In this document: piece after piece, positions 1 through 7,537 of the stretch | Layout of the letters: each line of letters begins with the position of its first letter | How positions within the stretch are numbered: the stretch's first letter is position 1 | NCBI RefSeq assembly: GCF_015207425.1 | Contig: NZ_JADEWZ010000011.1 | Coordinates: 62,001-126,000, forward strand | DNA length: 64,000 nt | Direction of reading: 5' to 3' | Origin: Lusitaniella coriacea LEGE 07157 | GTDB lineage: Bacteria > Cyanobacteriota > Cyanobacteriia > Cyanobacteriales > Spirulinaceae | The notes under the pieces: model-generated | Told to the model about the DNA's origin: nothing | The model's database searches: none | Seen by the model: the letters and a program-made list of their open reading frames with translations, nothing else | Made by a program: the position numbers and the translations under genes

Positions 1-165
1 AAAAAAGAAGTCTTCTTTCGTCCCAAAACGTTGATAGATGACAGCCTCAGAAATACCTGCTTGTTTGGCAATTTTTCGTGTAGAGGCATTCACACCCTCT
101 TGGAAAAAGAGCTTACGAGCAACAGCAAGAATTTCTTCGTTGGAAATGGTCTTGTTACGAGGCAT
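1..165 (-). CDS. TetR/AcrR family regulator, N-terminal part only
   Basis: The reverse strand reads 55 codons from an ATG at 165 and runs off the left edge of the window, so only the DNA-binding half is visible. It begins MPRNKTISNEEILAVARKLF and continues through the typical TetR helix-turn-helix (ASTRKIAKQAGISEAVIYQR) to an FGTKEDFF segment, the usual start of helix 4. The ligand-binding domain lies outside the window. It sits 18 bp behind the Coq4-like gene on the same strand, so the two are probably cotranscribed and autoregulated through the palindrome at 709-730. The family assignment is secure; the ligand and targets are unknown. Confidence 0.88.
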   Translation of the reverse strand, partial: MPRNKTISNEEILAVARKLFFQEGVNASTRKIAKQAGISEAVIYQRFGTKEDFFF

Positions 166-183
166 TAAAATCGCCGTTCGATA

Positions 184-633
184 TTAGACAACAATACCGT
201 ACTCGTAACGAAGATCGCATAATGACAGCTCTTTCAATCTCGAAAGTTCCTCCAAGGGAAACCGTTTTTTCATGCGCAGGCATTTAGCCAAAATCGTAAA
301 AATTCGTGGGAGACAACCAATCCAAATGTTCAATAATTTAAAGTGACCAATCCCCGACAAAACAGTGCGATGTTCTCGGTTAGCCACAGCATGGTGCATC
401 TCGCTGAGTTTGGCTGTTGTGCCAAAAACCATCCATACGTGTGCGGCAATTTCATCTTCAATTGTCGTACCGCAAGCAAACAAGACATGAACCGCGTCGT
501 GAGACTCAAAAATTTTCCTCATTTCGTCGGACATTTGTGCTGATATATCGTTTTTTTGCGCTTCTAAAGCGCGTAGTTCTTGAATCGCTTCCTGTAGAGT
601 CATTTTGGATGCTGAATCAAAGTATTTGAACAT
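184..633 (-). CDS. Coq4-like protein with HDxxHx11E metal motif
   Basis: This 149-residue soluble protein carries His45-Asp46-x2-His49 followed after exactly 11 residues by Glu61. That is the HDxxHx11E signature of the Coq4 family, whose eukaryotic member supports coenzyme Q biosynthesis. The residues around it (HVLFACGTTIEDE) also resemble the Coq4 HVLTGYGT segment. At 149 residues it is shorter than eukaryotic Coq4. A purine-rich sequence (AAGGGAAAAGAG) lies upstream of the ATG; an internal Met11 could be an alternative start. It is followed at once by the TetR gene. Cyanobacteria make plastoquinone rather than ubiquinone, so a role in quinone metabolism is only an inference. Family assignment rests on motif and spacing, not on a search. 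Confidence 0.55.
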   Translation of the reverse strand: MFKYFDSASKMTLQEAIQELRALEAQKNDISAQMSDEMRKIFESHDAVHVLFACGTTIEDEIAAHVWMVFGTTAKLSEMHHAVANREHRTVLSGIGHFKLLNIWIGCLPRIFTILAKCLRMKKRFPLEELSRLKELSLCDLRYEYGIVV

Positions 634-708
634 ATTGATACTCTTTTCCCTTGAGTGGGATGGGACGGAGATAGCCTAACAAGAAAAGATTGTACGAGAC
701 ATCCTCAA

Positions 709-730
709 AATAAGCAAGTGCTTACTTATT
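709..730. promoter_or_regulatory. Candidate TetR operator palindrome
   Basis: AATAAGCAAGTG followed by CTTACTTATT is an imperfect 22-bp palindrome; 9 of 11 positions match between the half-sites. It lies about 75 bp upstream of the Coq4-like/TetR pair. The AAGTAAGC-type half-site is common for TetR regulators of efflux and detoxification genes. That it is the operator for the adjacent TetR is inferred from position. Confidence 0.5.
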
Positions 731-827
731 TATTCCCAGGCATCTTCAACTCCTCTCCATATCGATTCCAGAAAATCATCCTTCCAAAAGAATGAGGTGA
801 CGACAGATAAAGCCTCTTCGGGTTTTC

Positions 828-2723
828 CTAAGCTTCAATCCAGCCTTTGACAATTGCCTTCCCCACATTGACGTAGGGATTATCCAAAAATTCTTCAATT
901 GCTGCTTCTCCGCCAGCCATGAATGCCTTTGCAGCGCGACGCTTCAAGCTGGGAGTGGTTTCGTCATTGACGTAGGCGATTTGTTCGGGTTCTGTGGCGG
1001 TGGGGTTGGTTTGTTCGAGTTGTTTGAGGAGGTTTTGAATTTCTTTAGCTGCTTCGGCAAGGGTTTGTTTTTGTTCGGGAGTGTAGTTGTGGATATCGCG
1101 GCATTGCATTCTTCCTTTATTCTTTTGCGACATTCTGCCGGAAATCGAAGCGCCACGAAAATTAACGTTATTCTGTTCGGGTTTGCGATTGACTATAGCT
1201 TTTGCCTCCACATTGATTGCAGGTGGTTGGGCATTTGCCATGATTTTAGCTATTTCTAACAAGTTGGCATTTTGCTCTTTATTAGCAGAGATCGGTTGCT
1301 TATTTTTACTTTCTAGTTGATGTTGACGCTTCAGGTACTTCTCGATCTCTGGTTTATTTGCACTGTAAGGAACATTGACACGAACAACGAAAGTTCCATC
1401 ACCTTTATTTTCAAAGGAATTAATCGATAATTCGTCACTATTACATTCAACTTGAAGTCTTTGAAATAATGTGAGAAAAGCTTTCCAGTCAATACCATTA
1501 CTAAAAATAAGATCGACAGTTGTGAATCCTTTTTTGAAGAGTTTGGTGAATTCACCTGAAGCAAAGAATTTATTGTGATTGTGGGGACGACGTTCTGTAA
1601 AACGCTTTTTTGTATCTTGTGCCTGCCCGTTAAGTTGTAGGTAAATATAGTCGCAGAAAGCGCCACTAAGATCGGTGTGATTGTTGGTGTGCCAATCTTC
1701 GATACAAGCTCCTGTTAGCTCGGCTTCTTTTAATGAAGTATTGAGAAGTTTGGCTTCGCTGAGGTTGGCTTCACTAAGATCGGCTCCTTTTAGATTGGCA
1801 TTACTGAGGTTGGCATTACTGAGGTTGGCATTACTGAGGTTGGCTTCACTAAGATCGGCTCCTTTTAGATTGGCTCCTTTTAGATTGGTTTTACTAAGCG
1901 TGGCTCTACGGAGGTTAGCTCCACTAAGATCAACTCCACTGAGGTTAACTCTACTAAGATTAACTCCACGAAGGTTGACATTACTGAGATTAATGTTTTT
2001 AAGTTGCTGATTGAGAATTTTCCAAACTAACAACCATTTTCGATCCCATTGGGTTTGCGAATCAATTTGAGAGTTTCTGAGGTTCGCTTCGTTAAGTTTG
2101 GCATTAGTGAGACTAGCTCCTTTGAGATTAGCTCCATTAAGATTGGCTTCACTGAGGTTGACGTTACTGAGGTTGACGTTACTTAGATCTGCTTCACTTA
2201 AGTCTGCTTCACTTAGGTCTGCCTCACTCAGGTTTGCTTCGCTGAGATAGGTGTAACTGAGATTGGTCTTATGAAGATTGGTTCCAATTAGTTCGGCTTC
2301 ACTGAGATTAACTCCACTCAGGTTAACTCCACTCAGGTTGGCATAACTCAGGTTGGTATAACTCAAGTTAGCCTCACTCAGGTTTGCTTTGCGAAGGTCG
2401 GCTCCACCAAGGTCGGCTTCTTGGAAGTTGGCATGACTCAGGTTAGCCTTGCGAAGGTTAGCTTCGCGAAGGTCAGCTTCGCGAAATTTAGCACCACAGA
2501 GGTCGGCTCTACTGAGGTTGGCTCCACTCAGGTTAGCTCCATAGAAATTGGCTCCATAGAGGTTGGCTCCATAGAGATTGGTATAACTCAGGTTAGCCTC
2601 ACTTAGGTTAGCTTTGCGAAGGTTTGCTCCACCAAGGTCAGCTCCACTGAGGTTACATAAGCTAAAATCTCTCTCTCCAGAAGCATACTGTTCTAATAAT
2701 TCACTACGATCCATAGCGTTCAA
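828..2723 (-). CDS. Pentapeptide-repeat protein with cyanobacterial C-terminal domain
   Basis: This is a 631-residue protein. Roughly residues 20-340 are an almost uninterrupted run of A(D/N)LxX pentapeptides (for example ANLSEANLSYTNLYGANL), interrupted near residue 220 by a Trp-rich segment. Such repeats fold into a right-handed quadrilateral beta helix. After it come a compact region (GEFTKLFKKGFTTVDLIF, about 385-470) and a C-terminal region with a helical stretch (YTPEQKQTLAEAAKEIQNLL) of a kind often seen at the end of cyanobacterial pentapeptide and conflict-type proteins. There is no signal peptide or membrane helix, so it is probably cytoplasmic. It begins 19 bp behind the DUF1400 hydrolase and is probably cotranscribed with it. 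At DNA level the repeats are near-identical 15-bp units. Molecular function is unknown. Confidence 0.85.
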   Translation of the reverse strand: MNAMDRSELLEQYASGERDFSLCNLSGADLGGANLRKANLSEANLSYTNLYGANLYGANFYGANLSGANLSRADLCGAKFREADLREANLRKANLSHANFQEADLGGADLRKANLSEANLSYTNLSYANLSGVNLSGVNLSEAELIGTNLHKTNLSYTYLSEANLSEADLSEADLSEADLSNVNLSNVNLSEANLNGANLKGASLTNAKLNEANLRNSQIDSQTQWDRKWLLVWKILNQQLKNINLSNVNLRGVNLSRVNLSGVDLSGANLRRATLSKTNLKGANLKGADLSEANLSNANLSNANLSNANLKGADLSEANLSEAKLLNTSLKEAELTGACIEDWHTNNHTDLSGAFCDYIYLQLNGQAQDTKKRFTERRPHNHNKFFASGEFTKLFKKGFTTVDLIFSNGIDWKAFLTLFQRLQVECNSDELSINSFENKGDGTFVVRVNVPYSANKPEIEKYLKRQHQLESKNKQPISANKEQNANLLEIAKIMANAQPPAINVEAKAIVNRKPEQNNVNFRGASISGRMSQKNKGRMQCRDIHNYTPEQKQTLAEAAKEIQNLLKQLEQTNPTATEPEQIAYVNDETTPSLKRRAAKAFMAGGEAAIEEFLDNPYVNVGKAIVKGWIEA

Positions 2724-2742
2724 TATTGATAACTCAAAGCCT

Positions 2743-4347
2743 CTATTGCGATTCTCCCAAACTCAAGGATTGAATAATACTCAAAGGCATTGCGCGGTTG
2801 GAAATGCTTTGGGCGTATGCTGCGCTGAGGTAGGGGCTGTATTGGGGCTGTTGGGTGATGTGGGTGTTGAAAAAGGCGACGCTGAGGGATTCCATATAGT
2901 TGTACGCGATCGCGGGATTGGGACCAATTGCCACAGGAGGGAGTTCTACATCATTACGACTCGCGCCAATTGTGGAAAAATGGGTTCCATTTTTTAGCAT
3001 GACTAAATAGCGATTGGGAATCGTCAGACCGCTAAAAGGAAGGATTTGCTCGTCGAGAGCAGGAGTGACCGCATCGGCGGTGCTGGTGACAAGCATTAGG
3101 GGAGCTTCCAGACGGTTTAATTCCGACGCGCCAAAAATCGTACTGGCAATGGGATTCATTGCAATGACTGCTTTTACGCGATCGTCTTTCAAATTGTAGT
3201 TAAGGGGCGGTAAATCCAACGCCTGACATTGCAACACAAAGGAAATATTGAGCTTTGGATTATCCGGGTCGCACTCCGTTTGCAAGCGCTCAAAATTAAT
3301 TTGCGCTCCCGCCAGCGCCAAAACCGTATATGCGCCAAAGGACTGACCCACCGCACCCACCTTTTGCCAATCGATTTGTTGGGGGTAGGTTTGTTCTAAT
3401 TCATCGAGCAAAAACTGAATATCTAACGGGCGGTCAATGAGTTCTCGCGATGGCGTAATATCCTTTGCCAATCCGTTCGCCAGGGCTTGTAACTGACTAT
3501 CATTGCTGCCGGGGTGTTCTGGAACCGCGACGGCAAAACCGTGGGAGGCTAAATGGGTTGCTAGGTATTCGTAACTTTGGCGGTCGGAACCCAGTCCGTG
3601 GGAGATGACAATTAATGGCACGCGACGGTCGGTTTGGGGAAGGTAGAGGTCGGTAAAAAATGCCCGCTTGCGCGGGAGATCGTTGAGGGTTAGGGTTTGT
3701 TTGTTGAATTGCACGGCTCCCATTTCGCCCAAATTGAGGGGAAAATTGGCATTTTCAACGGTTTGAGCCTCTGTGAGGGAAAGTTGTTCGATTTTCGCGA
3801 TCGCGACCTGCGTATCTCGAATCACCCCACTGACCCGTTCGAGCAACCCAAACGCGCGATCTGAATTGATGCGAATGCCGTAGGTGGGGAACTTTTTCAG
3901 CACATTTAAGGGCGTGAGTCCCTCCGGATCTGCCGCAGCGAGAATTAATGCCGAACGAATTGCGTAAAACCCCGATTGTCCCGCACGGGTTTGGATGAGT
4001 TTACCCACTTCTCGCAGAATCGTTTCCCCTTGAGGAGAGTACAAAAACTGAGCCACAGCAACGGGCGTTAACTTAGCCGGGGTTGTCAGGAGTTCGCGAA
4101 ACTGCTCTCGTTGCTCCTCAGTGAGGCGATTGATGTAAACTGCCAAATCCGGCCCAATGGTTCCGTCTGTGGCGTAAGCTTCGAGGGATTCCACTGCTAA
4201 GGAGAATTCCAAGGGACCGATATAGAGTAAAATCTTCTCCGCGCTCAACGCCTTGGGTGCCAAGAGCGTCGGAACCATCAGAACGCAACTGAGATTGAGC
4301 AGGGCAAGGGAAATCCGTTTCGACACATTCCATTTTTGCTGATTCAT
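2743..4347 (-). CDS. Secreted alpha/beta hydrolase with N-terminal DUF1400
   Basis: The protein has 534 residues. An N-terminal hydrophobic segment ending near APKALSA (residues 12-36) is a signal peptide. Residues 37-150 match the cyanobacterial DUF1400 region that precedes a lipase-like domain. The hydrolase core has the oxyanion segment SHGLGS (249-254), the nucleophile elbow GQSFG with Ser336, a probable acid in STADAVTP near 418, and a catalytic His in NGTHFST near 458. Together these support a periplasmic dienelactone-hydrolase-like or lipase-like esterase. The substrate is unknown. It is the first gene of the unit with the pentapeptide protein. Confidence 0.85.
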   Translation of the reverse strand: MNQQKWNVSKRISLALLNLSCVLMVPTLLAPKALSAEKILLYIGPLEFSLAVESLEAYATDGTIGPDLAVYINRLTEEQREQFRELLTTPAKLTPVAVAQFLYSPQGETILREVGKLIQTRAGQSGFYAIRSALILAAADPEGLTPLNVLKKFPTYGIRINSDRAFGLLERVSGVIRDTQVAIAKIEQLSLTEAQTVENANFPLNLGEMGAVQFNKQTLTLNDLPRKRAFFTDLYLPQTDRRVPLIVISHGLGSDRQSYEYLATHLASHGFAVAVPEHPGSNDSQLQALANGLAKDITPSRELIDRPLDIQFLLDELEQTYPQQIDWQKVGAVGQSFGAYTVLALAGAQINFERLQTECDPDNPKLNISFVLQCQALDLPPLNYNLKDDRVKAVIAMNPIASTIFGASELNRLEAPLMLVTSTADAVTPALDEQILPFSGLTIPNRYLVMLKNGTHFSTIGASRNDVELPPVAIGPNPAIAYNYMESLSVAFFNTHITQQPQYSPYLSAAYAQSISNRAMPLSIIQSLSLGESQ

Positions 4348-4574
4348 TTAGTTAAATGCGCGCGATCGCGAACCATGAACAAAGGAAGCCTATCGAAAAA
4401 TCCGCTAGTACTCCATCTATACCATACGGGTTAGGTGGTGGTGTAAGCGGGCGAGCGGCAGCGAACAATCTACATTTGGGGCGACCTAAAGAATCTCACT
4501 GCATACCGCGATCGCGGTTGTGACGGAGAGTATGTCAAAATGATTAGTCTACGGTCAACCTTACCAACGGGGTC

Positions 4575-5498
4575 ATGAAGGACTTAACGGGACAAGACTT
4601 TCTCAGAATTACCGACCTCAGTTCCGAACAAATTCAGGGACTACTCAATCTCGCAGCTCAACTTAAAAGTGGCGCGCGATCGTTCGCCTGCAATAAAATT
4701 CTCGGACTGCTCTTTTACAAAGCCTCCACTCGCACTCGCGTCAGCTTTACCGTCGCGATGTATCAATTGGGCGGTCAGGTCATCGACCTCAACCCCAATG
4801 TTACCCAAGTGGGTCGCGGCGAACCTATTTCCGATACAGCCAGAGTCCTCGATCGTTACCTCGATATTTTAGCGGTTCGCACCTTTAAACAGGAAGACCT
4901 GGAAACTTTCGCACAATATGCCAAAATCCCCCTAATTAATGCCCTCAGCGACCTCGAACACCCCTGTCAAATTTTGGCAGACCTCCTCACCATTCAAGAA
5001 TGTTTGGGTTCCCTCTCTGGCATAACCCTGACCTATCTTGGCGACGGGAATAATGTCGCTCACTCGCTGCTGTTAGGTGCTGCGTTAATGGGGATGAACG
5101 TGCGTTTTGCCACCCCTTCAACCTATCAACCCGATCCCCAAATTGTCGAAGACGGGAAACAACTCGCCGCCAAAAGCGGGTCGGAAATTGTGCTTACTGA
5201 CGATCCAATCGCTGCCGTTCGAGGGGCGCAGGTTCTTTATACGGATGTTTGGGCGAGCATGGGACAGGAGGATTTAGCCGAAGAACGCATCCCACTCTTC
5301 CAACCCTATCAGATTAATGACAAACTCCTTCAGGAGGCTGACCCCGATGCCATCATCCTGCACTGTTTGCCCGCACACCGAGGTGAAGAAATTACCGATG
5401 CTGCGATTGAAGGTTCCCAATCGCGAGTGTGGGAGCAAGCCGAAAACCGAATGCACGCCCAAAAAGCGTTACTTGCCAGTTTACTAGGATTAGCTTGA
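4575..5498 (+). CDS. argF: Ornithine carbamoyltransferase
   Basis: The enzyme joins ornithine and carbamoyl phosphate to make citrulline in arginine biosynthesis in the cytoplasm. The 307-residue length is normal. Carbamoyl-phosphate binding motif STRTR is at residues 51-55, the HPCQ motif near 130, and the ornithine-binding HCLPAHRGEEI segment near 263. The gene stands 227 bp from the divergent hydrolase and is followed after 10 bp by a small conserved gene with a strong ribosome binding site, suggesting a bicistronic transcript. No arginine-repressor site was recognised. Confidence 0.96.
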   Translation: MKDLTGQDFLRITDLSSEQIQGLLNLAAQLKSGARSFACNKILGLLFYKASTRTRVSFTVAMYQLGGQVIDLNPNVTQVGRGEPISDTARVLDRYLDILAVRTFKQEDLETFAQYAKIPLINALSDLEHPCQILADLLTIQECLGSLSGITLTYLGDGNNVAHSLLLGAALMGMNVRFATPSTYQPDPQIVEDGKQLAAKSGSEIVLTDDPIAAVRGAQVLYTDVWASMGQEDLAEERIPLFQPYQINDKLLQEADPDAIILHCLPAHRGEEITDAAIEGSQSRVWEQAENRMHAQKALLASLLGLA

Positions 5499-5508
5499 GG
5501 AGGAAAAA

Positions 5509-5760
5509 ATGAGCGAACAACCTGGCGTTCAATTTCTTACAGCAGAAGAATCTGCTAAGGTCGATATCGCGCTGCTGTCTTCCCCAGAGAAGTTTTTGAC
5601 GCGCCTCACTATTTCTTCTTTCCGGCTGTTGAAAATTATCGCTCAAGCATACGAAGTTCCAATTGAGGCGCTAACGCCCCAACAAATTGTCGATTGGTTT
5701 GAGAAGGATAGCAAGATTCGTCGAGAGCAAGGGATTGAAGCAGCCGTTTTGAAATGGTAG
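5509..5760 (+). CDS. Small conserved hypothetical protein
   Basis: An 83-residue soluble protein, MSEQPGVQFLTAEESAKVD at the start, largely helical with no cysteines, membrane segment or known motif. A strong Shine-Dalgarno (GAGGAGGAAAAA) lies right before the ATG and the gene starts 10 bp after argF, so it is translated from the argF transcript. The style (short, acidic/basic helical) is that of a cyanobacterial protein of unknown function. I do not recognise it. Confidence 0.75.
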   Translation: MSEQPGVQFLTAEESAKVDIALLSSPEKFLTRLTISSFRLLKIIAQAYEVPIEALTPQQIVDWFEKDSKIRREQGIEAAVLKW

Positions 5761-5864
5761 GGAGGCAGGGGGCTGGGTTTTTCAGCCCCAATCGCTTCAG
5801 AATGTTAGGGAAGACAGATTTTGTTTGAAAAAATACCTGTTGTCCGAATTCGCTCAATCGTCAA

Positions 5865-6977
5865 TTAAGCCGCTAAAGTTGGATAATCAATGTAACCTTC
5901 GCGATCGTGGGTATAGAAGGTTGCAGGATTAGCTTCATTTAAGGGCGCTCTTTGTTGGAATCGCGTGACTAAATCGGGATTTGCAATAAAAGGAACTCCA
6001 TACGCGATCGCGTCCCCTTCGTTATCCTGAATAGCACTGGCTCCCTTTTGAGCATCATAGCCCCCATTGAGGATGATTGCATTCTGAAATTCTCGTCGCA
6101 TCGAAGGAGTAGCCCGTTCAACGCCCTCAACAGCCAGGGGATGACCCGGTAAAGGTTCCATGATGTGCAGATATGCTAAATTCAATGGATTTAATGCCGC
6201 AGCCGCATGGGTAAACGTGGCAATGGGATCGCTGTCTTTCATGTCGTTGTATGGGTTATAGGGGGATAAGCGAACTCCCACGCGATCGCGGCTCCATTCT
6301 CTCACAACCGCTTCGGTGACTTCCAACAAAAACCGTACCCGATTTTCAATACTCCCCCCATACTCATCTACACGGTGATTTGAGCAATCTCGCAGAAATT
6401 GATCGATGAGATAGCCGTTCGCACCATGTATTTCCACCCCATCAAATCCTGCTTCCCTCGCATTGCGCGTTGCAGTGACATACTGTTCGATTACACCGGG
6501 AATTTCCTCTAGAGTAAGAGCGCGAGGGGTGGGGTGGGGCTTTTTCCCATTAGGGGTATGAATTTCTCCTGAGATGGGGATTGCAGAGGCAGAAACGGGT
6601 AAAACACTGCCCGGTTGAAAATCCGGGTGAGATGCGCGTCCCATATGCCACAGTTGCAAGACGATCTTTCCACCTTTTTGATGGACGGCTTCGGTAATTT
6701 TTTTCCAGCCTGCAACTTGTTCGGAGGTGTAAATTCCAGGACTTTGTTCCCAACCGATCCCCTGTTCGGAAATGTGCGTCCCTTCAGTAATAATCAGTCC
6801 GGCACCCGCTCGCTGCGTGTAATATTCCAACATCAAATCGTTGGGAACGCGATCCACCCCGGAACGCGCTCTGGTTAAGGGAGCCATAATGATGCGATTG
6901 GGAAGTGCGATTTTACCCAGGTGTAGCGGTTGAAAGAGTTCTGCTAAAGCGGAATTGGCAATTGTTGAGATAGACAT
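5865..6977 (-). CDS. Alkene reductase, Old Yellow Enzyme family
   Basis: This FMN- and NAD(P)H-dependent ene-reductase of 370 residues matches the NemA/XenB type. Visible motifs include IMAPLTRARSG near the N-terminus (FMN contact), LWHMGRASHPDF, the His-x2-Asn substrate pair in HGANGYL, and the family signature RVDEYGGSIENRVRFLLEV. The class reduces activated C=C bonds and often nitro compounds or quinones. It is divergent from an ArsR-type regulator 70 bp away, with inverted repeats between them, so electrophile-induced expression is likely. Confidence 0.93.
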   Translation of the reverse strand: MSISTIANSALAELFQPLHLGKIALPNRIIMAPLTRARSGVDRVPNDLMLEYYTQRAGAGLIITEGTHISEQGIGWEQSPGIYTSEQVAGWKKITEAVHQKGGKIVLQLWHMGRASHPDFQPGSVLPVSASAIPISGEIHTPNGKKPHPTPRALTLEEIPGVIEQYVTATRNAREAGFDGVEIHGANGYLIDQFLRDCSNHRVDEYGGSIENRVRFLLEVTEAVVREWSRDRVGVRLSPYNPYNDMKDSDPIATFTHAAAALNPLNLAYLHIMEPLPGHPLAVEGVERATPSMRREFQNAIILNGGYDAQKGASAIQDNEGDAIAYGVPFIANPDLVTRFQQRAPLNEANPATFYTHDREGYIDYPTLAA

Positions 6978-6989
6978 AAAAACTCTCTT

Positions 6990-7028
6990 TTGTTCTATAG
7001 TTCAATAAACTCGAACAATCAAACTATA
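6990..7028. promoter_or_regulatory. Candidate ArsR-type operator between regulator and alkene reductase
   Basis: The short divergent intergenic region holds nested inverted repeats: TTGTTC (6990-6995) with GAACAA (7013-7018), GTTC (7000-7003) with GAAC (7013-7016), and TATAGTT (6996-7002) with AACTATA (7022-7028). This is the expected place for a repressor site that controls both the reductase and its own gene. Which repeat is bound cannot be told from sequence alone. Confidence 0.45.
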
Positions 7029-7046
7029 ACCCAAAGGTATGGCATA

Positions 7047-7367
7047 ATGTCAAGTATGAAACCGCTTTATCATCCCAACGCCAATCAAATTACCCTGGCA
7101 GGGGTACTTTACGCCCTGGGCGATCCCGCGCGTTTGGAAATTGTAGAACTGCTTTCCCAGCAAGGCGAACAACCTTGCTCTGCTTTCAACTGCGATCTGG
7201 CAAAATCCACCGTTTCCCATCATTTCAAGATTTTGCGAGAGTCCGGGGTAATTTATTCGTGCAAATCGGGAACCCAGCACTTGAATTCCTTGCGAAAAGA
7301 AGAGTTAGATCGGCTATTTCCGGGGTTATTAGATGCCGTTTTGAATAGCGTTGCGAATCCTGAATAG
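7047..7367 (+). CDS. ArsR family winged-helix regulator
   Basis: This 106-residue protein starts at MSSMKP; the ATG has an AAAGG upstream, whereas the longer reading frame begins with TTG inside the operator region. It contains an ArsR dimerization start (LAGVLYALGDPARLEIVELL), a recognition helix LAKSTVSHHFKILRESGVI and a C-terminal helix. Cysteines at PCSAFNC, just before the recognition helix, plus one later Cys are candidates for thiol-based sensing. Adjacent to an Old Yellow Enzyme on the opposite strand, it is most likely an electrophile- or redox-responsive repressor of that gene. A metal-sensing role is less likely because the usual CxC-type motif is absent. Confidence 0.86.
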   Translation: MSSMKPLYHPNANQITLAGVLYALGDPARLEIVELLSQQGEQPCSAFNCDLAKSTVSHHFKILRESGVIYSCKSGTQHLNSLRKEELDRLFPGLLDAVLNSVANPE

Positions 7368-7446
7368 TTTCAATGTTGCTACATGGGACTGACACGAAGA
7401 CGCGGAGCTTCCGTAGTGGTGTTTAAGTCACTCAGGGTGGGACGAG

Positions 7447-7537
7447 TTATATAAAATCCTTCAAATTGCACATCCTAAAAATTCCCCGTGTCTCCGTGTC
7501 AGCCCTTGCCAAGGGCATTCAACCGGATTTCATATCA
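7447..7537. repeat. Short MITE-like element, family C
   Basis: A block of about 90 bp has imperfect inverted ends, TATATAAAATCC on the left and GGATTTCATATCA on the right, and an interior of CCCCGTGTCTCCGTGTCAGCCC type. A second full copy is at 21982-22086, and end fragments lie at 38172, near 43985 and near 46220. It has no coding capacity. The right end contains the TGA stop (complement of TCA at 7535-7537) of the VWA-macro gene. Confidence 0.5.

Noticed and set aside
1681..2010. Open frame on the plus strand with LRLASLRSAPFRL repeats
   Set aside because: It is the antisense of the pentapeptide repeats; the repeat unit length creates long open frames on both strands.
828..2723. Regular 15-bp repeats considered as a CRISPR-like array
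   Set aside because: The repeats are contiguous, lack unique spacers and translate into pentapeptides in one frame.
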